Assembly (NCBI GenBank): GCA_963922205.1
Contig: CAWUHX010000045.1
Location: 1,488,001 to 1,552,000 of the forward strand
Direction of reading: 5' to 3'
Source of the DNA: Romanomermis culicivorax
Taxonomy: Eukaryota > Nematoda > Enoplea > Mermithida > Mermithidae
Length of the DNA: 64,000 bases
Below are positions 54,480 to 63,193 of the stretch, piece after piece; the stretch's first letter is position 1, and every line of letters starts with the position of its first letter. Below the pieces are notes generated by a model. It saw only the letters and a program-made list of their open reading frames with translations. It was not told the origin of the DNA and searched no databases. Position numbers and translations under genes: made by a program.

Positions 54480-55037
54480 ATGGCTACTTTTAACTTCGCT
54501 TGGAGGCATCCTTTCAATGGTATTGTTTCAGCTCCTACCAAATCAGGAAAAACTGAGTTTGTGAAAAAACTAATCTTGTTTGCCAAACAAATGATTGAAC
54601 TAGTACCAATGAGAATCATATGGTGTTATACTGAATGGTAGAATACTTACACTGATTTGCAAAACAAATGTAGCAATGTTTCTTTCATCGAAGGATTACC
54701 ATCTATGCAGGTTCTGAAAAGCTTCAAACAACAGCCTCAATTATTAGTTCTGGATGACATGATGCAGGACATGAAAACTGACAAGAGGCTCAATGAGTTG
54801 CTTAGATGGAAGCTTCTGAATTCTACTGACCTATGCTTGCTAACTATGCCAAATGTTAATCTTCCCCAATGTTCTCCATCAATGAGTATATGTTATGAAA
54901 ATTTGGATGTATTTGATGTTTTCTTTACTTTAGAACAATCCACAACACAATCAAATTCATTTATTCATCAAATCATTTGCTTCTTTCTGGCTGTTCTTGA
55001 TTTCTTTAACAACTTTTTTTATCTCATCGATCAATGA
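54480..55037 (+). pseudogene. Polinton packaging ATPase (FtsK/A32-like) with one in-frame stop
   Basis: The ATG at 54480 opens a frame of about 185 codons. WRHPFNGIVSAPTKSGKTEF carries the Walker A motif (54531-54554). QLLVLDDMM carries Walker B with two acidic residues (54753-54758), and LLTMPNVNLPQC resembles the sensor region that follows. One TAG at 54639-54641 interrupts it after the strand ending WCYTE. Apart from that stop the frame continues unbroken, so this gene is far less decayed than PolB. Packaging ATPases of this group pump DNA into capsids. Confidence 0.8.
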
Positions 55038-55130
55038 GAAAAATCGAAATCACTGATTTTGATTTAGCAGAAATTCTTGATCATTTTTGATGATCATTAC
55101 TCTGTTTGGTTCGGCGTAAATAAATGTTTT

Positions 55131-55370
55131 TCATCCAATGTCAAATTTGTTTTCACCATTCTCAATCAATGCCGCATTAATTTGCTCAAATTTGTTGCAT
55201 AGAATGTCAAGTTGAGGCATGATTAAATTCACACCATTTTTTGTTGGAATAACCTCAGCTGGTGTATCTTCATCCTCTAGTAAATGACAATGTCTTATTC
55301 CAATTGAGGGATAGGTATTGCATGTAGAAATAAGCACAAAAATTTCATCACCAAGATCAAAATATTTCAT
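55131..55370 (-). CDS. Small PC4/p15-like protein, uninterrupted
   Basis: An ATG at 55370 opens a 79-codon frame ending at 55131. Its layout matches the C-terminal domain of transcriptional coactivator PC4 (p15): a first strand KYFDLGDEIFVLI, then SIGIRHCHLLED (PC4: ...I.IR.y...), VIPTKNGVNLIMPQLDIL (PC4: P.kKGisL...qw..L) and a final helix FEQINAALIE. PC4 binds single-stranded DNA as a dimer and works in transcription and repair. It is convergent with the Polinton ATPase, 93 bp from its end, and shows no stop or frameshift, unlike its neighbours. It may be Polinton cargo or a host fragment. The PC4 call is by motif memory, not by search. Confidence 0.55.
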   Translation of the reverse strand: MKYFDLGDEIFVLISTCNTYPSIGIRHCHLLEDEDTPAEVIPTKNGVNLIMPQLDILCNKFEQINAALIENGENKFDIG

Positions 55371-55743
55371 GATAGATATCTCAACTGGATAGAACTTCGG
55401 CTGTAAAAGTGAGGACCCTTAACCTAAACATGCTTTTATGCGGACCTCTGGCATAACATCACCAAAGCAAATTGATGAAGTCATGCACCTTTAACATTAC
55501 ATCAGAAATATTTTACTGGAAAATGAACACAAATCAAACAACTGCAAGATTTAAGATTCACTTTGTGATGTATTGCATAAAAATATTTACTATTCCATCT
55601 TCTGAATACAGGGTCATATAAAAGAAGTTAGTAGAAAAATATTTGGATAGTAACATCATGAACTAGTTTCTCCTGAAAAATCATGAAATATAGTGAAAAT
55701 GAGGACAATCTTCAAAGCTTGGTGTTCATCTGACAACTACCTT

Positions 55744-56712
55744 TCTTGTGAAAACTAGTTTGAATATATGACGTGGCCTACATGCAGTTTTTAGTGTTAA
55801 AATAAGCTTCACATAAAGCACTTCTTTCTTGATCACTGATTGAATTGCACTTAAATCTGCATTTGTCATTGCATCTGTTCTTTGGTGCTTTCTTTTCGAC
55901 GACTTTTCCATGAGTGCCAATGTATTCTAAACCCTTTGAGCCGCAATTTTTGCGAACAGCCTTCTTAGATTCCTCAGGTTTCCTTATGCGCCAGCGCGAT
56001 CCACATGGTCACTCATCATCTTCTGTTTTTGTCTGATCAGCCAATGCTTAAAATTGTTAGATTGTCATAATTTGATAGGTTGAATGCCACAAAAGAAGCT
56101 CACTTTCATTAATTGGACCATGAGTCCCGCTTGACTCCTCGCTTTCGGAATCTGATGGATGAAATGAAGAATCAGAGTCTCGTTTTCGTTGTTTTAGCGG
56201 ACTCCGCACCATACTGCATGGGTTTTTCCCAACCATCGACACGCTGTCTATAATATAAAAATTACAGTTAGAATAAGTTGTTTTGTTTAGAAAAAATAAT
56301 AATTACTTTCAATGTGGTTTTCTGACGAGGGTCTACGTCAACTTGTACAATGTCTTGACCACTAAGATCATTTTTTGTTAATTGCATTGCCATTCGATAA
56401 TGGGACATTTGTGACATTAAATGAAGTTATTTAAAACATTGGATTAATGAAAGGTATGATAATATGTAGATACTTGAATTCCTGACAACTGTTATCAAAA
56501 GTTCATTGTCTGAATCCGTTTTATCATCACAGTTGTCCATATTCTGTGCTTCATCTGGTGAGAAAAATAAGAGCTTTCATAAGAAATTAACACATAGTAA
56601 GAATATTTTTTCACTTGCAGTATCTAACACTTTGACTCCATCTGAATCTTGATTTTCAATATCGCTGCTGGCTCTGACAATACGGGCCATACATTCGTCA
56701 ACAGAGAACATC
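55744..56712 (-). pseudogene. Multi-exon Cys/Lys-rich gene of transposon-associated type, decayed
   Basis: A plausible chain on the minus strand runs: 56712-56610 (MMFSVDECMARIVRASSDIE and an acidic stretch), about 56556-56470, about 56389-56309 (QDIVQVDVDPRQKTTLK then a donor), about 56248-56060 (KQRKRDSDSSFHPSDSESEE), and about 56000-55744. The last contains GLEYIGTHGKVVEKK and RCNDKCRFKCNSISDQERSALCEAYF. The GxxY...GK.V..K...C...C..KC....S...R..L pattern resembles a widespread uncharacterised invertebrate ORF usually linked to mobile elements. A TAG interrupts the last piece. Exon limits are approximate. Confidence 0.4.
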
Positions 56713-57381
56713 ATAATTAATTGCTTTAAAAAGGTCTAAAAATGTTGTTGGATTAAATACACATCAAAAAATGTAAACAGTGTCTAAAAGTTTATTATAA
56801 TATAATACAACAGTTTGGCTAAGTGTTAACTATTACAATATCGTAAATACCAAAAGTGACTATCTGGTAGATAGACTTTTTTGGTTCGTAATCATAAAGG
56901 GTCTACGTCAACTTGTACAATAAATGCCAAAAGTGACTATCTGGTAGTTGGTCACTTTTGGTTATTATAAATTTCAGGGAGAGAAAGATAGTCATTTAGC
57001 ACAGCAATTATCTTCAGCAGTGTTAAATATACATAGATAGGCACTTCTGGCAAACAAAAAGATGACTTTGGAGCATCTTAATCTGCTAAAAAGTCGATTT
57101 TGAAAAAAGTGTAGTTAGTCACTTCTGGCTCTAAGCCCTCGATTTGGATTCAAGCAAACAACAGGCATAAAAAATATTTAGATTACAACATCATGAACCG
57201 GTTTCTTCAAAAGCAATGAAAAATTGAATGCTCATACTGATTTTCAGGTCTTCCTCGAAATATAAATACATTATTTTATATTGATTGATGATGATTCCTG
57301 CAGCTTTTCAGATATTTATACAGAAAGTTTGAAGCAATAGTAAGCTCTCAAGTAGAGATACTCACACTGTGAAATGAAGCA

Positions 57382-57726
57382 TTGATGTTTCTATTATTAG
57401 TAACTTTGATTTCTGAGGTGCATGCACCTATAGCACCAATGGGCCGATATTTTTGGAATAGAGCTGCTCAGAAAATGAAAGCTGGATACAACGAAGAAGC
57501 TGAAGATAAGAATCAGCTCATGAACCTGCAAGCAGATCAGTGCTATGTGGGGTTTTGGATTTTCACATTGGAACTCAAGGATTGGATGATTGAAGAAGAT
57601 GCAGTGCCCACATCAGATATCATCGACTCATCATGGCATTCAACATTTAACAAAGAACATTGGTACTTAATATCATCGGAAACTGAAGAAAATCAGAATA
57701 TACTCATCAACATGGAGGTTCAGTAA
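57382..57726 (+). CDS. Hypothetical protein with a possible signal peptide
   Basis: An open frame of 114 codons starts with a hydrophobic stretch (MFLLLVTLISEVHA) that could be a signal peptide, followed by a soluble part rich in Trp, Asn and Glu (RYFWNRAAQKM, LKDWMIEEDAVP, DSSWHSTFN). It ends at TAA 57724-57726. The codon use looks like coding sequence, with few AT-only codons compared with the flanks. I know no family match. It could also be an exon of a Polinton capsid-type gene. Confidence 0.35.
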   Translation: MMFLLLVTLISEVHAPIAPMGRYFWNRAAQKMKAGYNEEAEDKNQLMNLQADQCYVGFWIFTLELKDWMIEEDAVPTSDIIDSSWHSTFNKEHWYLISSETEENQNILINMEVQ

Positions 57727-58303
57727 TGCTGTATTATGCTACACTAAAAGTAATTGAACCTATTGGAATAACAACTCAACATTCATTGTTTAATTTTCTT
57801 GATCTGTGATATTAATAAGAAATGCTCCAGTAATATATCATTGATTCTTCATTCCATTTTTGCCAAGATAGAACTTGTGTGATAAAAACTGTTGTATTAT
57901 TTTATGTAAGTATTGCTGGCTACATGTGAATACCAATCTTTATATTATGTTGTATTTCATGAAGTATTTTTACAGGCTGGTAAAAAATTAAACAAGCCAA
58001 TGTCAGACATACAAGTCTTGCAAAGTAAACACTGTCCTTCTTACCCATTCATTCTCTAACTCCTCAGTATGCATGTATAATTGGTAGACAGGAAAACCAG
58101 ATTTCTCTCAGAAAACCATCTGAATCGTAGAAATTTCCTAGTGCTTGGATCCCTGTCTGTGTGGCAAAGAGGTAGATTTGTATTTATTTATTTTATTTGT
58201 TCAATGGTAAGAGCCGAAGATTTGCTCCATGTAAGTTTTCTGTTTTTAGTTTCCTAACATGGAGAACTTCACTTTTCATGATGTACTGAAAGTCGAATTT
58301 ATG
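57727..58303. other. Spacer without a recognised feature
   Basis: AT-rich, no ORF of note, no repeat recognised apart from short T-rich tracts. Confidence 0.35.
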
Positions 58304-59470
58304 TCATTGATGTGATTTCAATAAGATAATGCAATCTAAAGATAAACTTTTGCTTAAAACTGAGCTACATTTTTGGAAGATAAATTTAATTTTGGTTAAA
58401 TTTTGATGGAAAACTGATGGGAATGTTGAGATTTTTGTTGGAAAATGTACAATTTGATGAGGTTTTTTCAGAAAATGTAGAATTTGAAGTAAATTTTTTG
58501 AATTTTTGGATTTTTGGTTGATTTTTGCTGAAAATGTTGAGATTCTCATTGCAAAATTTTGAGATTTTAACTGAATTTCAAAAAGAGATTTGAATTTTAA
58601 GTGATTTTTGATGAAAAATGTAGAATTTCAGCCGAATTTTTGTTAATTTTTGATGGAAAACTAAGGGTTCAGTGATTTTAAACAAAGAAATTCGAATTTA
58701 AAACAAATTTTTATAGAAAAATTGAATCTTAAGTTAACTTTTCATGGTAAATGTTGAAATTTTTTGCCCAAAAATGTATAATTCGAACTAAATTTTTGCA
58801 AATAATTGAATTTTTGGTTGATTTTCATGAAAAAATTGACATCTATGTCAAAAATGATGATTTTGAACCAAATTTTTGGAAAATAGTTCAACTTTAGGTA
58901 ATTTTTAACATTGATATTGAGATTTTGTTAGAAAATATTGAAAATTTTTGGTGCTTTTTGATTTAAAAAATCGAAATTTTCATCAAAAATGCTGAATTTG
59001 AACTGAATTTTTGCATAATATTTGAATTTTTACTTAATTTTCGAGGAAAAACTGAAGATTTGAGTAATTTTCAACAAAGAAATTCGAATTTGAAACACAT
59101 CTTCCAAGAATAATTGAATTTTGAATTGATTTTTCGACAAAATTTTTAAATTTTGAACTAAATTCCTGAAAAATTTGAATTTTAAGTGGGCCTTGATGAA
59201 TATTGTTGAGATTTTTGTCGAAAAATGTAGAATTTGAACTAAATTTATGAAAATATTTTGAATTTTGAGTGATTTGTGATGAATAATGTAGAAAAATTTG
59301 TCAAAAATATTAAATTTGAACCAAATTTTTGGTAATAATTCTATATTTGGTTGATTTTTGCTGGAAATGTTGAGATTTTCATCTAAAAGTGCTGAATTTG
59401 AGCTGAATTTTTCGAAAATTTCTGAATTTTTGTCAATTTCTGATGGAAAACTAAGCACTGAGTGATTTAT
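58304..59470. repeat. Degenerate array of 60-90-bp units
   Basis: Phrases such as GAAAATGTTGAGATTTT, AAAATGTAGAATTTGAACTAAATTTTTG and TTTGAATTTT..GGTGATTTTTGATG recur roughly 15 times in a similar order with variable spacing. This is an old tandem array built from A/T-rich words around GAATTT and GATTTT. Minus-strand frames through it are Phe/Ile/Ser/Lys-rich artefacts. Confidence 0.7.
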
Positions 59471-59639
59471 AAGTAAGAAAATTGAATTTGGAACTCTGGG
59501 AAAAACAAATTTTTCAAGAAAAATACATTTTCAACCCTGTGCATCGATGCTTTTCTGACTTCTTAGCAGCTGTACATGCCAAATGCATCTTGATATATCC
59601 TTTATTGTCAAAGTCATTGCCCTTGCAACAGCAAGAGTA

Positions 59640-59825
59640 GCTCTTGTGCCAGCTAACTTCAGCAGCAAAAATTTGTTGCAGGTACCTCAACAGAAACAAC
59701 AGCTATCCCAGCAGCAATGACTTGCCCGAACTTCCTCAGCAGCAATAGCTACATCTGAAGCAATGACTTGTACTGCTACCTCAGCAGCAGCAGCTACCCA
59801 AGCAACAACAGCTACCTCAGCAGCA
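59640..59825. repeat. CAG/CAA-rich degenerate microsatellite
   Basis: AGCAGCAATGACTTG, CTACCTCAGCAGCAG and CAAGCAACAACAGCTACC are imperfect repeats of CAGCAG-type triplets spanning about 185 bp. Confidence 0.7.
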
Positions 59826-61288
59826 GAGAAATGGAAAATGGAAAAAAAGAGAGAAAAAAAATAAAAGGAAGCTTAGAGAAGATTTAGGCAGAATACTCTA
59901 TTTACTCGACTCTGGGAAAATATGACTCTTGGGGATCGACTGTGGGGAAAATCTGGCACCAGGGGATTAATTAAAGCTTATGGGTGTTACGGGACTCACA
60001 AGGCGATAATTTACACACAGGAATCATTAATTTAATCACACGTGGGGCAATCCCGACCTACAGTAATTAAGTTATTACTCAAATGTGGTGCTATCTGGGC
60101 TGGCGTTAAAACTCGAATATAAGGGCCTATTCCGACCTAAGGGGCAGTGTACCTGCTTACGGGCGTATCTGACTTACATGAGGGCAAAAGATCATCCTAA
60201 GGGTCAGTAATCCCACTTTGAATGCGAATCAGCAGACCTGAGAGAGGTTACCCCACTCAAGTGGCGATTCTCATGATCTGAGAGAGGTTTCCCCACTCAA
60301 ACCGAAATTTACCTAGTTGAAAGAGGTATCTCCACTCAAAAGGGTAAAAGATTTGTTCCCAAGGACTGTGAAGTCAGACTTAAGGACGATTTTCCAGCCT
60401 CGCCATGTCACATTAACTGAATTTGGGAGCCATGTCACATTAGCTGAATTGGTGATCAGTCACATTGATGGGAAAACCCATACCATATCCCATAGGAAAT
60501 ATGGCCATGACACTGTAGGTGACATGCTGTGACCCCGTGGGGTGGCTCCGTTGATATATTCAGTTCAGGACCCTAACCCAGCTGGTACCACCACAGGTAA
60601 ACCTATGGTGTACCTCCGCCTTGTCCTTGGGTTATGCTGTAGAATAATGGACAACGCGGCCGGGTCAGGGGTGCCAATCTCTAGTCCTCATTCATTGGGA
60701 ATGAGGGACGGTGCCATTCGCGGAATGGCGTACTGTAGGGGACCCAATTGTTAACCTGAATCCCCTTATTGGCCCTGACCTTAAGGGTCTGAGGGCTTTC
60801 TCAACTGAGGGTACTTCCAAGGGAAACTAGCTTAAGGGAGACTCCCACAAATATAACCTCAACAATAATAACCCCTGAGAACACTCACTAAATCCTCTTC
60901 TCAAAGTACTCGGCGCTGGGCGATGGGTTCTGGGGTCAAAGCATGGGTCCTACGGATGGCGGTGAGCGGGTACAGGAATCCGGAGTGATTCGGCGTAAGC
61001 GGTAATGCGGCTGCCGTTCGGCAGGCGGGGATATCAAGCATTTCCTGGGGAAGGGCAACAGGGGTTCTCGATCAACAGCAACGGGTGGTGGACTCCAATC
61101 GTTGGGTTACTGTAGCAGGCCACGTAAAGAAGACCAGAGGCGAGAATATGCAAATTTTATTCAACGAGCGGCAAACGCAGTTGAAAATATAAAAATATAA
61201 TAATAACGACGAACGGCGAACGCAAGACGCAGGCTAAAAACACAAAAACCAGTTAGGCCCAAAAAAGAGTGACAAACTAATGAAACAT
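59826..61288. other. GC-richer block without a clear gene
   Basis: Base composition shifts: 60240-61150 is close to 50 percent GC, unlike its surroundings. It has Gly/Pro/Arg-rich short frames at 60317-60532 and 60542-60754, neither with a recognisable domain. AATAAT and AATATAA motifs and TACTGTAG words (60733, 61109) occur. It may be an untranslated or terminal part of a mobile element that continues into the hairpin array. Confidence 0.4.
60238..60345. repeat. Three imperfect tandem units with GAGAGAGGTTTCCCCACTCAA
   Basis: The phrase TGA.AGAGGT..C.CCACTCAA occurs at about 60240, 60279 and 60318, about 39 bp apart, with variable spacers. Earlier CCGACCTA.GG.. words (60053, 60134) may be more diverged members. 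Confidence 0.65.
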
Positions 61289-61579
61289 GCCCTTTTAAAG
61301 GGCTCCATAAACTATAGTATGCCTTGGGTGGAGTTAGCACTCCCCCAAGCTAACTTCTGCAGTGGGAATCGCTGCAGAAGATGCCTATGGCCACATAGAC
61401 ATTTTCCAGTTCACAACGTTAAGCATTGGGGCGAGTTTTCACTCTCCATGCTTAACATAGGAACGTCAACTAGTGAGAATTTCAAACTAGTCGTTTCACG
61501 TTGTGAAATGTCGCTAGTTTTTACTGATAAGAGGTGCACGTTGTGCTCCAATTACAGGGATGAGCTCGGAGAGCTTATC
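61289..61579. other. Run of about eight consecutive stem-loops
   Basis: Successive inverted repeats: 61289-61303 (GCCCTTT/AAAGGGC), 61321-61350 (TTGGGtGGAG / CTCCCCCAA), 61354-61380 (CTTCTGCAG / CTGCAGAAG, perfect), 61382-61400 (CTATG/CATAG), 61418-61456 (GTTAAGCAT / ATGCTTAAC, perfect), 61469-61491 (ACTAGT twice), 61492-61510 (TTTCAC/GTGAAA), 61531-61549 (weak), 61559-61579 (GATgAGCTC / GAGCTtATC). Gaps between them are only a few to about 20 bases. The function is unknown. Confidence 0.75.
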
Positions 61580-62007
61580 TCTAACGGAAATTCTTGACTA
61601 GGGGGTACATACCGTAGTCTATGTGTGCGATAGAAAATAATAAATCGAAACGGAAATAAAATGTGCGCAAATGAAACAGAGATGAAACATAAAAGTATAC
61701 ACATAAATTGCATGTAAAAATTATAAAAACGAAACGTACACTTAATGTAAATTACTGTAACACAAAACGTAACGAAAAACATAATGAAAAATTGTGATTT
61801 GAATCACGTGATGTTCAACGAAATTCGTCAGCACGTGACACAGTAATCCGATTTACTCTAATGTGTTATCACCTATCTTACAAATTAAAAATATTCTTGT
61901 CTCATAGTTTGGTTCATGTCCACCTATTGTGTCTGTCCAAAATCAGCCTGCTTGTATCAAATTCTAGGAAAGAATAACATAAAAATTTCTTTTTTGATGT
62001 AGAAAAG
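61580..62007. other. Spacer without a recognised feature
   Basis: AT-rich; contains CACGTGA words in near-inverted arrangement (61805-61840, AATCACGTGATG and CAGCACGTGACAC). No gene is supported. Confidence 0.35.
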
Positions 62008-63190
62008 AAGGCGGATTCATACTTCATCTGGCATCTGAAAAAAGTCTATTTTTAGATTTTTCATCCGGCAAATCGTCCGGCAATCCAGCACCAGATGACA
62101 TCATTTCTTTCCTTTTCCCACACTGCTGTCTCATTTTTTTGCAGGAAGACTGGAATTTTGCCTGATGGGAAGAGTAGAAACAGTTTGTACTTTTCCGGAT
62201 GTGGGAAAGCATATTTTGTATGTAATTTCATTTGAAGTGTGTGTTTGATTGATTTTTGCATATACAATGTATGCGAGAGATATCGATTTTTTAAGTTGAG
62301 GCAAAATTTTGTGTTTTTAATCATGGCGTTCATTTAATTTTTGATTTCTGAGTATTTTGTATGTTTTTTTTTGTTCTTGAAAGCAATGTGCAGGGTAGTC
62401 ATATAAAGACTTTTTTCTAGGCGTAATTATAGTTTAGTCATATATTATTATACGCCTATGAAAGACTTTGACAAATTTCTCTTCAATAAATGGTACAAAA
62501 TTGCTAGATCAAGCATGTTTTCTTGGTCCGACATCGTAATAATTACGAGTAGACCTGGAAAATAATATTATATATATTTTTTATACTCAATTTCTCCTGA
62601 AACAAAATATTGCACAGATTCAAAGTATTTTAACGTACACTACCAGGCAAAACTAACCGTCTATGCTGGTCGCGTCGGGAACGCACCCAGGGCACGAAAA
62701 GCATACTATACTGACAATAAAATTGACAGGCCATGTGCTTGTGTCACACAAAGCCAAAGAATTTTACTGATGCTTCCTCCTTACCTCCCTATAGAAAGCA
62801 CACATTATTTACCAGATATAAACGAAAGGTCAACTGTTGTCATACTGTAGGTCAAAACAAAGGGCATATCCACTACATGTTATGAAGTTATTGCATGAAT
62901 GTCAATTACTAAGGAAGATGAAAGTTATTGCATGAATGTCAATTACTAAGAAAGATGAAAGTTTTCTTTGTGCTGCCGAAAAGGATGCGTTCCGCGTTCC
63001 AGACGCATCCCAGAATGCGAATTTTGAGGGTTAGTCCCGCCTGGTAGTGTAGTAAAAGCAAGAATAAATTTTCATCCGTCCCATCTGGCAACTCGCCGGA
63101 AGCCAAATTGCCGGATGCCTGACACTGAATGCCGGAAGCTAAAAATAACTTGCCGGACGCCAGATGCCGGATGAAGTATGAATCCGCCTT
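62008..63190. mobile_element. TIR element with a nested MITE
   Basis: It starts AAGGCGGATTCATACTTCATC at 62008 and ends with the inverse complement (GATGAAGTATGAATCCGCCTT) at 63190, 21 bp exactly matching. AAG flanks both sides (62005-62007, 63191-63193), possibly a 3-bp duplication. Both ends carry several CCGGCA/TGCCGG words (62060-62090, 63100-63175) as subterminal repeats. Without the nested MITE (62638-63049) it is about 770 bp. No transposase is present. The superfamily is unclear. Confidence 0.8.
62638..63049. mobile_element. 412-bp MITE with CACTACCAGGC termini, second copy
   Basis: It begins CACTACCAGGC and ends GCCTGGTAGTG with TA on both sides. Orientation is opposite to the copy at 9020. 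A 36-bp segment (AAAGTTATTGCATGAATGTC and on) is tandemly duplicated around 62884-62950. It lies inside the 62008-63190 element, so it is younger. Confidence 0.85.
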
Positions 63191-63193
63191 AAG

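Larger units (their letters stand above)
44953..55037 (+). mobile_element. Polinton/Maverick remnant (PolB and packaging ATPase), disrupted by an LTR retrotransposon
   Basis: A protein-primed family B polymerase with its exonuclease and palm motifs is followed 49 bp downstream by a P-loop ATPase with the size and motifs of the Polinton packaging ATPase. That pair is diagnostic of Polintons. Integrase, protease and capsid genes were not found within the window, and no terminal inverted repeats were located. The remnant is therefore incomplete, or its other genes have decayed. The 5.0-kb LTR retrotransposon at 45715-50758 inserted later. Confidence 0.8.

Noticed and set aside
44953-55037. Free viral genome or integrated large DNA virus
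   Set aside because: The PolB-ATPase pair also occurs in some viruses, but size, gene order, introns and decay fit a Polinton transposon; no capsid or terminal structure supports a virus.
60317-60754. Two consecutive plus-strand ORFs in the GC-rich block
   Set aside because: No domain, no splice signals linking them, and GC-rich DNA has few stops by chance. Left as unsupported.
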